From Thermoproteota archaeon (GTDB taxonomy: Archaea; Thermoproteota; Nitrososphaeria_A; Caldarchaeales; Calditenuaceae): a stretch of 62,520 nt of DNA. Both the position numbers and the translations under genes were made by a program. The stretch is taken from positions 1-62,520 of the forward strand of contig JAUQPZ010000005.1 of NCBI GenBank assembly GCA_030550155.1, read 5' to 3'. Below the pieces are notes generated by a model. It was not told the DNA's origin. It saw nothing but the letters and a program-made list of their open reading frames with translations, and did not search any database. Below are positions 8,307 to 16,373 of this stretch, one piece after another; position 1 is the stretch's first letter, and each line of letters begins with the position of its first letter.

Positions 8307-8558
8307 ATGAGAAGCCCCCAATATCGCGTGGAAGTGAAGACCAGTCAGAGGCCTCTGAAGGTAGACCGAGCAATTGTAGATGGCTTAAAGAAATCATTGA
8401 GCAACAAGATGATATCTAAAATGAAGAAAGAGTATGTGGAGTGCCCCGTAGCTAAGCAAGTCGTACCATTCCTGCTATGCTATAACTGCGTCTCCTTCAT
8501 CAGGAGATTTCAAGGATTAGTTGATTGCGAAGGAAAAGAATACCAAGTAAAGACGTGA
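8307..8558 (+). CDS. Small four-cysteine protein, conserved-looking, function unknown
   Basis: 83 residues. The C-terminal half carries C-x11-C-x2-C-x12-C (ECPVAKQVVPFLLCYNC ... GLVDC), a plausible zinc or Fe-S site. The N-terminal half is basic (KKSLSNKMISKMKKE). A weak TATA-like ATTGATTAAC at 8271-8280 is about 30 bases before the ATG at 8307, fitting a leaderless message. An internal Met (MISKMKKE) could be an alternative start. No family is assigned; short archaeal proteins with this Cys layout exist, but I cannot name this one. Confidence 0.6.
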   Translation: MRSPQYRVEVKTSQRPLKVDRAIVDGLKKSLSNKMISKMKKEYVECPVAKQVVPFLLCYNCVSFIRRFQGLVDCEGKEYQVKT

Positions 8559-8622
8559 AAAACTAAGACCTAGGAAAATCCGGGTAGCGGGCCTCACAGT
8601 CAGCGAATTATTGCCCTCTTTC

Positions 8623-9114
8623 TTATGGAATTATCGTTACGGGACAGTCTACATTGAGGGGCCTCTGAATACCCAGCGCGTTGAACAGGCTAAACCCCCA
8701 GTCCTTGAAGTCCTTCATCCCTATCACGATGCGGTACGGTTTGACTGCTTTGGCAACTGCCTCGATTCTCTCTTTCTTATCTCCAACCTCGATCTGCACC
8801 TCGTACGGTACTCCCATTGCCTGGAGCCGCTTGGTAAATGGAGCAATTACCGCCTCTCCGACATACCTGTGGTATAGGTATTCCGGCGGGTCTGAGAACC
8901 GCTCGCTGCCTACGAATCTTATAAATTCGTCGGGCAACCTCTTAACCCGCTTAACCACGGTCATAATGACGAGAGATGCACCGCTCTCGATGGCCATTTC
9001 ACCAGCGGCATCAATAAGCCTCTCATCTTCTTTTGAGCCGCTTATATATACCAGTATTTTCCCAGTATTCACGATTTCCTGCATCCTATCCTGAATTATT
9101 GACTGCATTTTCAT
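8623..9114 (-). CDS. Universal stress protein-like (UspA fold) protein
   Basis: About 163 residues with a UspA-like alpha/beta pattern: ILVYISGSKEDERLIDAAGEMA at the first strand/helix, ASLVIMTVVKRVKRLP, and a C-terminal YRIVIGMKDFKDWG followed by LNVDCPVTIIP. The final motif has the usual CPV-V ending of USPs, but the ATP-binding G-2x-G-9x-G-S/T motif is not evident, so this may be a non-nucleotide-binding member. The start is one of several closely spaced codons (GTG 9120, ATG 9114, ATG 9108). A TATA box at 9141-9150 favours 9114-9120 as a near-leaderless start. It is divergent from sufB. Confidence 0.62.
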   Translation of the reverse strand: MKMQSIIQDRMQEIVNTGKILVYISGSKEDERLIDAAGEMAIESGASLVIMTVVKRVKRLPDEFIRFVGSERFSDPPEYLYHRYVGEAVIAPFTKRLQAMGVPYEVQIEVGDKKERIEAVAKAVKPYRIVIGMKDFKDWGFSLFNALGIQRPLNVDCPVTIIP

Positions 9115-9140
9115 CACCACTCATTAGAGTCTCCGATACC

Positions 9141-9150
9141 GATTTAAATG
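9141..9150 (-). promoter_or_regulatory. TATA box for USP-like gene
   Basis: Minus-strand CATTTAAATC centred near 9146, about 30 bases before the GTG/ATG cluster at 9114-9120. Confidence 0.5.
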
Positions 9151-9224
9151 TGTCGTATTAACGGACGGCTATCGCATATATTGTAAATATTTTTGGCTGC
9201 GTTTGTATGGGTGTTGGTCTGGTT

Positions 9225-9237
9225 AATTTATATATTA
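9225..9237 (+). promoter_or_regulatory. TATA box for sufB
   Basis: AATTTATATATTA centred near 9231. It predicts a start of transcription near 9258, a few bases before the sufB ATG at 9265. Confidence 0.65.
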
Positions 9238-9264
9238 GCATAACACCGTTATAACTGGTCATCC

Positions 9265-10659
9265 ATGACGACCGAGATAAGCTTCGACTACAGTAAATAC
9301 AATTTCAGGGACGAGGTCGAGTATCAGCACATTTTCCGCCCCGGAATATCGGAGAAGGTTGTTGAGGAGCTCTCAAGGCTCAAGGATGAGCCCGAGTGGA
9401 TGACGAACACTCGGCTTAAGGCTTATAAACATTTTGTCGAGAGGGGTCTTCCCACGTGGGGTGTCGACTTAAGTAACCTCGACTTCGACAAGATCAGGTA
9501 TTATGTGAGCCCGACTGATAGAAAGTACAGAAGCTGGGAAGAGGTTCCAGAATACATCAAAAAGACATTTGACAGGCTGGGGATCCCTGAGGCGGAGAGA
9601 AAGTTTCTCGCAGGTGTCGGCGCACAGTATGACTCTGAGGTTGTCTATCACAACGTTAGGAAGGAGCTTGAGAAGCAGGGCGTCATCTTCTGCGACATGG
9701 ATACTGCCCTGAGGGAGTATCCGTCGATAGTTAAGAGGTATTTTGGGACGGTTGTTCCCCCGAACGATAACAAGTTCGCAGCCCTAAACACCGCGGTCTG
9801 GAGTGGGGGTAGCTTTGTCTATGTCCCTGAGGGAGTTTACGTTGAGTTCCCGCTCCAAGCCTACTTCAGGATAAACGCGGCCAACGTTGGCCAATTTGAG
9901 AGAACCCTGATAATCGCCGAGCCCGGCAGCAAAGTTCATTACATCGAGGGGTGCACCGCCCCAATCTATAGCTCTGAGAGCCTGCACTCTGCAGTCGTTG
10001 AAATAATAGCCTTGAAGGGGAGCTATGTCAGATATACCACTCTGCAGAACTGGAGCTCGGATGTTTACAACCTCGTGACTAAGAGGGCCTTCGCCTATGA
10101 GGACGCGGTAGTGGAGTGGGTTGACGCAAACATAGGAAGTAAAGCCACGATGAAGTATCCAAGTGTCTATCTTCTTGGCCGCGGCGCTAGGGCGGAGGTG
10201 CTCTCGGTGGCCTTTGCAGGTAGGGGGCAGCACCAAGATACCGGCGCTAAGGCAGTGCACCTAGCGCCAGACACAACCAGCAGAATTACTTCCAAATCGG
10301 TCTGCAAAGATGGCGGAAGGACATCGTACAGAGGCTTGCTCCACGTGGCGAAAGGGGCTAAACGTGTAAGGTCAAGTGTCAGATGCGACGCTCTCATCCT
10401 TGACGACAGGTCGAGGACAGATACCTATCCTTACAACGAGATTCACGAGGACGACGCAACGGTTACTCATGAAGCTACAGTCGGCAGAATTGGTGAGGAC
10501 CAGATCTTCTACCTAATGAGCAGAGGGATACCTGAGCAGGACGCTCTTAACATGATTGTTCTCGGATTCCTTGAGAGCTTCACAAAGACCCTTCCGATGG
10601 AGTATGCCGTGGAGTTTAACAGGCTAATAGAGCTTGAGATGAGTGGGAGCGTGGGCTAG
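9265..10659 (+). CDS. sufB: Fe-S cluster assembly scaffold SufB
   Basis: 464 residues, full length for SufB, the beta-helix scaffold on which SufBCD builds Fe-S clusters. Diagnostic stretches are [23 protein letters not shown] near residue 180, IEGCTAP near residue 235, VRCDALIL (the conserved cluster-building Cys) near residue 375, and [21 protein letters not shown] near residue 405. It stands alone: neither sufC nor sufD is adjacent, which is unusual. The ATG at 9265 lies just after the predicted transcription start. It converges with the PII gene, with one base between the stop codons. Confidence 0.95.
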   Translation: MTTEISFDYSKYNFRDEVEYQHIFRPGISEKVVEELSRLKDEPEWMTNTRLKAYKHFVERGLPTWGVDLSNLDFDKIRYYVSPTDRKYRSWEEVPEYIKKTFDRLGIPEAERKFLAGVGAQYDSEVVYHNVRKELEKQGVIFCDMDTALREYPSIVKRYFGTVVPPNDNKFAALNTAVWSGGSFVYVPEGVYVEFPLQAYFRINAANVGQFERTLIIAEPGSKVHYIEGCTAPIYSSESLHSAVVEIIALKGSYVRYTTLQNWSSDVYNLVTKRAFAYEDAVVEWVDANIGSKATMKYPSVYLLGRGARAEVLSVAFAGRGQHQDTGAKAVHLAPDTTSRITSKSVCKDGGRTSYRGLLHVAKGAKRVRSSVRCDALILDDRSRTDTYPYNEIHEDDATVTHEATVGRIGEDQIFYLMSRGIPEQDALNMIVLGFLESFTKTLPMEYAVEFNRLIELEMSGSVG

Positions 10660-10660
10660 C

Positions 10661-11002
10661 CTACTTAACAGCCTCGGATCCTCTCTCACCTGTCCGTATC
10701 CTGATAGCCTCCTCGACATGAGTTATAAAGATTTTTCCATCGCCTATTTCACCGGTGGACGCGGCTGATCTTATTATCTCTGCAACCCTTTGAGCCTGGT
10801 CGTCCTCTACGACTATCTCTATCTTCAGCTTAGGGAGTAGGTCTATCTTGTAGATGTTGCCCCTGATTCTCCATGAGAAGCTATCCTGTCTTCCACGCCC
10901 CCTCACGTCGTAGACAGTGAGGCCGTGGAATCCCTCATTCTCCAGCGATCTCTTAACCTCATCGAGGACCTCGGGCCTTATGACTGCATGAATCATTTTC
11001 AT
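10661..11002 (-). CDS. glnK: PII-family nitrogen regulatory protein (GlnK/GlnB type)
   Basis: About 113 residues, a trimeric sensor of 2-oxoglutarate and ATP/ADP that gates Amt. The conserved tail TGEIGDGKIF and RIRTGERG (PII C-terminal signatures) are clear. The T-loop region reads GRGRQDSFSWRIRGNIY instead of the usual GRQKGHTE-YRGAEY: the Gln before the loop and the Tyr equivalent to Y51 are kept, but the segment between is divergent. The ATG at 11002 follows GGGTGGGTGGA; a GTG at 11020 overlaps the amt stop. It is coupled downstream of amt, the typical amtB-glnK arrangement. Confidence 0.92.
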   Translation of the reverse strand: MKMIHAVIRPEVLDEVKRSLENEGFHGLTVYDVRGRGRQDSFSWRIRGNIYKIDLLPKLKIEIVVEDDQAQRVAEIIRSAASTGEIGDGKIFITHVEEAIRIRTGERGSEAVK

Positions 11003-11016
11003 TCCACCCACCCCCC

Positions 11017-12237
11017 TCACGTGACAGCGTATTCGCCGTGCTGCGTTATGTCTAGTCCGATCATCTCCTCCATAGGCTTGACCCTTATACCGATCAGCGC
11101 GTCCACTAGTTTCACTATGATGAAGGTCATTATCCCTGCGTAGGCCCAGGTTGCGGCGACTCCTATTAGCTGCACACCGAGCAGCGCGGGGTTTCCTAGA
11201 AGAAGGCCATTGGCTCCGGCCGGGTTAATCGATAAATCAGCAAATATTCCCGTAGCGATGGCGCCCCAGGTTCCTCCCACACCATGCACTCCCCACACAT
11301 CGAGGGAGTCGTCAACGCCTAACAGCGCTCTCAGATTCACTCCGGCGTAACATAGGACGCCTGCAACTCCACCTATTACGAGGGCGGCCTGAGGCCCGAC
11401 GTAGCCCGAGGCCGGTGTTATGGCGACCAGGCCCGCTACCGCTCCGCTTGCTGCGCCTATGCTACTTGGCTTGCCCTTATGTATCCACCCCGTAATCATC
11501 CAGCTTAGAGCGGCTGCAGAGGCAGAGAGGTGTGTGACCATGAAAGCGTTTGAGGCCAGCCCCCCAGAGGCCAGTGCGCTGCCCCCGTTAAAACCAAACC
11601 AGCCGAACCAGAGGAGCCCCGCCCCGAGAATTACGAATGTGGGGTTGCTTGGCTCCATCGCGTAGCTTCCATACCCTATCCGTCTGCCTATCAGTATCGC
11701 GGCCACGAGTGCTGACACTCCTGAGCTAATGTGTACCACCGTCCCCCCTGCAAAGTCTAGGGCGCCTAGGCTCCTCAGCCAGCCGCCTACCCCCCAAACC
11801 CAGTGCGCTATAGGAGCATAGACAATCGTCGACCAGAGGACGAGAAATAGCAGGAATGGGCCGAACTTCACCCTCTCAGCGAAGGCGCCGACTATAAGTG
11901 CGGGTGTTATTATGGCGAACATCGCCTGGAACAGCATAAAGGCTGAGTGGGGTATCGTTGCCGCGTATTCTGGGTTTGGCTCGCCTCCAACACCGGCGAG
12001 TCCGAGCAACTCAAAGCCGCCTATGAACCCGCCGCGGCTGGGGCCGAACGCTAGGCTATACCCCCAGAGCGCCCAGATAATAGAGATCGTCGCCACGGAT
12101 ATGAAGCATTGCATCAGAATCGCCACCACGTTCTTCCTCCTAGATAGGCCTGCATAGAAGAAGCCTAGACCCGGTGTCATCAGCATTACCAGAGCGGCTG
12201 AGACCAAGACCCATGCGGTATCACCCGTGTCCACCAT
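11017..12237 (-). CDS. amt: Ammonium transporter (Amt family)
   Basis: 406 residues, an 11-helix ammonium channel. Signatures are TPGLGFFYAGLSRRKN in the first helix, FAGGTVVHISSGVSALVAA near residue 160 containing the pore His, and DDSLDVWGVHGVGGTWGAI near residue 310 containing the second His. An AT-rich TATA element (12273-12282) precedes the ATG by about 40 bases. It is followed directly by the PII gene, so nitrogen control through PII binding is expected from established Amt-GlnK biology. Confidence 0.96.
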   Translation of the reverse strand: MVDTGDTAWVLVSAALVMLMTPGLGFFYAGLSRRKNVVAILMQCFISVATISIIWALWGYSLAFGPSRGGFIGGFELLGLAGVGGEPNPEYAATIPHSAFMLFQAMFAIITPALIVGAFAERVKFGPFLLFLVLWSTIVYAPIAHWVWGVGGWLRSLGALDFAGGTVVHISSGVSALVAAILIGRRIGYGSYAMEPSNPTFVILGAGLLWFGWFGFNGGSALASGGLASNAFMVTHLSASAAALSWMITGWIHKGKPSSIGAASGAVAGLVAITPASGYVGPQAALVIGGVAGVLCYAGVNLRALLGVDDSLDVWGVHGVGGTWGAIATGIFADLSINPAGANGLLLGNPALLGVQLIGVAATWAYAGIMTFIIVKLVDALIGIRVKPMEEMIGLDITQHGEYAVT

Positions 12238-12424
12238 ACCTGTTCACTTAAATAAACCGGCTCGCCAAATGTCAATATAAGTTTGCCGGCAGATGTTCAT
12301 TTTATAACCTTTGTATTTGTAAAAAGTGTCTAAAAAATTAATATTTTTAATCAATGTGGTGACTAGTAAGCAGGGAAGGGGGATGTAAAAAATAGATGGT
12401 GGCTATTTAAAGAGGATATCTGGT
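12238..12424. other. AT-rich gap between the binding-protein gene and amt
   Basis: 187 bases without a gene. It contains the amt promoter at its right side (12273-12282). A minus-strand T-run (plus-strand AAAAAAT near 12387-12393) lies about 35 bases past the binding-protein stop and may terminate that transcript. The middle (12340-12360) is AT-only repeats with no recognised site. Confidence 0.4.
12273..12282 (-). promoter_or_regulatory. TATA box for amt-PII
   Basis: Minus-strand ACTTATATTG. It predicts transcription from about 12250, giving a leader of about a dozen bases. Confidence 0.5.
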
Positions 12425-15205
12425 TTATGTGGTTGCTGTTACTTTTGGCCGCCTTACTATCGAGACTACTGAGAGGATGATCGCGACTACTGCGAGGGCC
12501 ATGACTATCTGGGCTACTGTGAGGGTGCTTTCAGCAACTCTCTGGAGGTTTCTTATGTCGTTTGTCAGCGTGTTTGTGGCAGCGTCGACCTGCGCCCTAA
12601 CATTATTTACGCTGCTCCTTACTTCGCCTCTGATGTTTTCTGCGGTTGTATCGAGCTTTCTATCCACGTTTGTGACGGCTGTTCCGAGGCCTGCGATAGC
12701 GCTTGCAAGGTCCTCAGAGACGCTCCTTAGCCTGTCGGTGAGCTCTTTCGACACCGCCTCTATCTCCCGCTCGACTGGGGCTAGGCTTAGGACATCGAAG
12801 AAGTCTCTCGTTACTGAGATTGTCGCCGCATCCTCGCTGTATGTAGCTACTATAAGCTCATAGAGGGCGCCGGGCGTGAGTTTAGACGTGAAGTCGGGGG
12901 ATAGCCTGATCAGCATCCTCTTCGGTGTTACTGACTCGGAGTCACCGACAGTCAGTATCTGCCCCGTTGCAACGTCCCTTACGATGTATCTCGACTTCAA
13001 GACACCTTCTCCCTCCGCATCTATGAGGAACTGGGCGGATGAGCCTGGGACCACAGTCCCCTTGCCTATTCTCAGTATCTGGACTGGTGAGATGAATGGG
13101 TAGAAGTTATCGCCAGGCTTGAATGGGTAGGCTGGGTCTCTGAAGGCTCTTAGGACCGAGGTTTGGGCTGCTGAGTCGAAGCTATCGAGGTAGAATGGGC
13201 CGTTGCTTATCCACATGTGTTTATGCTCGTTACCCCATTCTATCGCAGTTGTGTACCTCTCTAGCGCGCCCTCAAATGTCTCTAAGGTTATGCCGCCCAT
13301 GGTGAAGTAGGCTTCGGGGAAGAAGCTCTCGGACCTCATCTTCTCAAGTTCTGCAACTACATCCGCTGCATGGTCTGCGAGGACTAGGTTTATCCATGTA
13401 ACCCCTCTTGCGCTGGCGGAGGCTCCGCCATAGGCATATTTCTTTTCAACATAGTTAAGCCTATCGGTGGCAGCTATGACTTCCCAAGGCACCATTAATG
13501 TGGGCCAGAGATCTGCGAACTGCGCTATGTATGCATTATCGAAGAACCAGTAGTCTATGTATACCTCGACCCTGTTGTCTGGCAAAATCCTAATACCTCT
13601 AATGATCTCTAGCGACGGAGCTAATGTACCCGAGATTGCGGGTTCCAAGGCTGATTTCTCCTCGTCGAATGCCACCTCGAATCGTGTCGCTACATGATAG
13701 AGTAGGTCAGCCAGTGATATCTGGATGCCATGGTGCCACATGCTCTGGAGGTACCTCGAATAATCAAAGGTTACGACGCTCTTCGCGGTTTTGCCGCCTG
13801 CCGAAACCCATCTATCGTTTTTGGCATCCCAGATGTAAGCGTCTGCCGGAACGCTGATTGAGCCTGTTGGCCCCGCTGTTCTCACCTCCCAGCTGGAGCG
13901 GAACGGTATTGGAATCCCGGTGTATGGGTGAATCCAAGTACTCGGGTCAGCAGTCAGATACGCCTCATCAACCGAATATACGTCGACGAATCCGCCCACC
14001 AGCCCAACCTGCATCGGGTTCCACACGGTTCTAGTAGTCCAAACCCAAAGATGCCCAAGCGTTAAGTCAGATTTTCCAGACACATACGCGTTCCTCCAGA
14101 CAAGAAGTGATCGCAGACCAGCGCCAATGTCCTGAGATATCCCAGCGAGGTCTTCTCTAGCTATATAGCTGTCAAGTCTCGTCGCAATCCAGAGTCTAAC
14201 GGAGTCTTCTAGGGCCAGCTCCAGTACTCTCTTCATCATAGTGTCCCTCTCCTCCTTGGATGCGAACTCGCCCTTGTAGAGCTTCAGAGTCAGCTCATCT
14301 ATCTCGTCATTCTTATACTGCCACCAGCCCTCCACTCCCCACCCAGGCATGTTACCCTCCCAAGGCGCTGTAAAGGCGCCGGGGTCACTATCATACCTCA
14401 GAATACCTGTCCTGCCCCATCCCTCAGTATAGATCTGCCACCTCAACTCTCCAGGATCTGTGTTGTATGCTGTCTCGATCGCTGGCCCGAACTCCATATA
14501 CATCCTGTCAATGGTGAATCCTGCTTTTTCGAGGTCAGAGGCTACTGCGTCGCCTATCTGTCTCCTCTCATCCTCGACTCTGATGATGAACTTTATCGTC
14601 ACTGGCTTGCCCTGATAAAACCATTTACCGCCGATCTTCTCCGCACCCAGAGCCCTCATCCTCTCATCAATTATCTGTATAGCGTAGGCAGGGTCGTAGC
14701 GGAAGTCATATCTAAGTATCACATCGATGTTAGAGATGTAGTCATAGTCCCACGGCGTCAGATACACAACCATAGGTGCGCCAAATCCTGCGAAGAGCTC
14801 TCTGACTATAAAGTCCCTGTTTATAAGATAGTTTAGCGCGAAGCGTATCCCTTTATCAGAAAGCGGGTTTAATTCGCCGGCCGGAGCGGGCGCAGGGTTT
14901 AGAACCAAGGAATAGAGGCCGCTAGGCGCCGGATACAGCCGAATACCCGGCCTGCCAGCCACAGCCTTTGCCTGCGAAGGCCTTAACCCGAATATGTAGG
15001 CATCAACCTCCTTACCCTCAACCGCGGCCGCGGCTAAGTCCAACGGCACCCGTTTAAAAGTAATCGAGTCGGCAGCTGGGCCTGGATTGGTGTGGGGCGC
15101 CACGTACTGCGCATATACTGGAACAGCCGTGCCCGACAGCAGTAAGAGGACACCGATAGTCGCTGCTAAAGCGCTCAAAAAGAGACTATTCCGCAAAGTT
15201 TTCAT
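12425..15205 (-). CDS. ABC transporter substrate-binding protein, family 5, membrane-anchored with coiled-coil stalk
   Basis: 926 residues. The secreted N-terminus has a signal sequence (LSALAATIGVLLLLSG, cleavage probably after PVYA). A DppA/OppA-type binding domain of about 750 residues follows, with the family-typical RFALNYLINRDFIV near residue 125. Residues about 800-895 form a long heptad-rich region (repeats of SVSEDLASAIAGL, NVRAQVDAATNTL), then a transmembrane segment (VMALAVVAIILSVVSIV) and a short basic tail. It is thus held off the membrane by a stalk at the C-terminus. A TATA box at 15228-15239 makes the ATG at 15205 leaderless. It is divergent from the matching permease/ATPase genes; peptides or oligosaccharides are possible substrates. 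Confidence 0.85.
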   Translation of the reverse strand: MKTLRNSLFLSALAATIGVLLLLSGTAVPVYAQYVAPHTNPGPAADSITFKRVPLDLAAAAVEGKEVDAYIFGLRPSQAKAVAGRPGIRLYPAPSGLYSLVLNPAPAPAGELNPLSDKGIRFALNYLINRDFIVRELFAGFGAPMVVYLTPWDYDYISNIDVILRYDFRYDPAYAIQIIDERMRALGAEKIGGKWFYQGKPVTIKFIIRVEDERRQIGDAVASDLEKAGFTIDRMYMEFGPAIETAYNTDPGELRWQIYTEGWGRTGILRYDSDPGAFTAPWEGNMPGWGVEGWWQYKNDEIDELTLKLYKGEFASKEERDTMMKRVLELALEDSVRLWIATRLDSYIAREDLAGISQDIGAGLRSLLVWRNAYVSGKSDLTLGHLWVWTTRTVWNPMQVGLVGGFVDVYSVDEAYLTADPSTWIHPYTGIPIPFRSSWEVRTAGPTGSISVPADAYIWDAKNDRWVSAGGKTAKSVVTFDYSRYLQSMWHHGIQISLADLLYHVATRFEVAFDEEKSALEPAISGTLAPSLEIIRGIRILPDNRVEVYIDYWFFDNAYIAQFADLWPTLMVPWEVIAATDRLNYVEKKYAYGGASASARGVTWINLVLADHAADVVAELEKMRSESFFPEAYFTMGGITLETFEGALERYTTAIEWGNEHKHMWISNGPFYLDSFDSAAQTSVLRAFRDPAYPFKPGDNFYPFISPVQILRIGKGTVVPGSSAQFLIDAEGEGVLKSRYIVRDVATGQILTVGDSESVTPKRMLIRLSPDFTSKLTPGALYELIVATYSEDAATISVTRDFFDVLSLAPVEREIEAVSKELTDRLRSVSEDLASAIAGLGTAVTNVDRKLDTTAENIRGEVRSSVNNVRAQVDAATNTLTNDIRNLQRVAESTLTVAQIVMALAVVAIILSVVSIVRRPKVTATT

Positions 15206-15227
15206 AGCAAAATTACCGATGTTTGGT

Positions 15228-15239
15228 AGATATAAATTT
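15228..15239 (-). promoter_or_regulatory. TATA box for the binding-protein gene
   Basis: Minus-strand AAATTTATATCT, centred about 28 bases from the ATG at 15205, so the message is predicted to start at or next to the start codon. Confidence 0.62.
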
Positions 15240-15292
15240 TTATCATGGACCGTTAAGTATGGCTTTCAAACCCTAAAGTTATCGAGCTAAGG

Positions 15293-15302
15293 AATTAATA
15301 TC
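15293..15302 (+). promoter_or_regulatory. TATA box for the permease-ATPase operon
   Basis: AATTAATATC centred near 15297 predicts transcription near 15324. That would exclude the ATG at 15312 and favour the in-frame TTG at 15327; a weaker AT element at 15271-15284 would allow the ATG. Confidence 0.42.
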
Positions 15303-15311
15303 GCCACCAGC

Positions 15312-16373
15312 ATGTGTTTTTTCAGCTTGGGTATATATTCGAGGCTCGCGGTAAAGGCTGCCTCCCTAGTGATCGTGCTGTTAGGAGTACTTCTCTTCGT
15401 TGTAGTGATTTTCGGAGCGACAGGGCTCTCAGACAGGGTGCTCACGGCGATAGTTAACGAGGAGGTCAGGCTTTATAGACAGGCTGTCGCGGGTCAGATA
15501 CGCGACCCACAGGCGCTGGAGGAAGCGATTACTAAGTATAGGGATGAGCTGACGCGAAGCTACGGCCTAGACAGGCCCTGGTATGAGCGGCTGCCAAACA
15601 TGCTACTAAGGGTTATTACACTTGACCTAGGGAGAGCAAGGCTCGCTCAGACATTCAAGGGGAGCAACCTTATCTCAGACATTATCATGGAGAGGTTGCC
15701 TAACACGGTAATCCTCGTCTCAACAGCCATCGCGATCAACTTCTTGATAGGAATATTCCTCGGAGTGAGGATCGCGACAAGGCCCGGCTCGAGGCTTGAC
15801 AGGTCTACATCTTTCCTCTCAGCTATCAGCTACGCCGTTCCCACATGGTGGCTTGGAATACTTTTCATTCTCATATTCTCGTTCTATCTCAAGCTTTTCC
15901 CTTATGGCGGGCTCTACAGCTCACCGCCGCCTCAAGACCCGTTCATGCGAGCGCTTGACGTTGTCTGGCACGCGACGCTTCCGGTGTCTGTGCTGGTGTT
16001 GGTGAATGTGGGTCTCACGATATACGTGACGAGAACCATTGTTCTGAATATTGCCCAAGAGGACTTCGTGCAGGTGGCTCGTGTTAAGGGGCTTCCTGAA
16101 GGCTTAGTGAATAGGCGATACATAATGAGGGTAGCGGCGCCACCGATATTGACGAATGTTATTCTTGGGCTCGCGGGCTCTATCGGCGGCGCAATACTTA
16201 CTGAGGCCGTCTTCTCTTGGCCAGGTATGGGGACTCTATTCTTCGAAGCGATAGTCCAGTCCGACGAGGCCTTGATACTGTCTCTCGTCTACATGTTCAC
16301 TCTCGTTTACGTCGTGGCTAGGTTCGTCCTTGAGGTACTCTATGCAGTGGTGGATCCGAGGGTGAGGATATGA
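15312..16373 (+). CDS. ABC transporter permease, DppB/OppB type
   Basis: 353 residues (348 if the TTG at 15327 is used). It has an N-terminal transmembrane helix (SLVIVLLGVLLFVVVIFG), an extracytoplasmic loop to about residue 110, then the five-helix BPD_transp_1 core. The ATPase-contacting EAA-type loop is VQVARVKGLPEGLVNRRYIMR near residue 255, split here as usual for the family. It is the first gene of a four-gene operon with a 4-base overlap to the next permease. It forms the translocation pore with the following permease for the anchored binding protein encoded divergently. Confidence 0.92.
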   Translation: MCFFSLGIYSRLAVKAASLVIVLLGVLLFVVVIFGATGLSDRVLTAIVNEEVRLYRQAVAGQIRDPQALEEAITKYRDELTRSYGLDRPWYERLPNMLLRVITLDLGRARLAQTFKGSNLISDIIMERLPNTVILVSTAIAINFLIGIFLGVRIATRPGSRLDRSTSFLSAISYAVPTWWLGILFILIFSFYLKLFPYGGLYSSPPPQDPFMRALDVVWHATLPVSVLVLVNVGLTIYVTRTIVLNIAQEDFVQVARVKGLPEGLVNRRYIMRVAAPPILTNVILGLAGSIGGAILTEAVFSWPGMGTLFFEAIVQSDEALILSLVYMFTLVYVVARFVLEVLYAVVDPRVRI

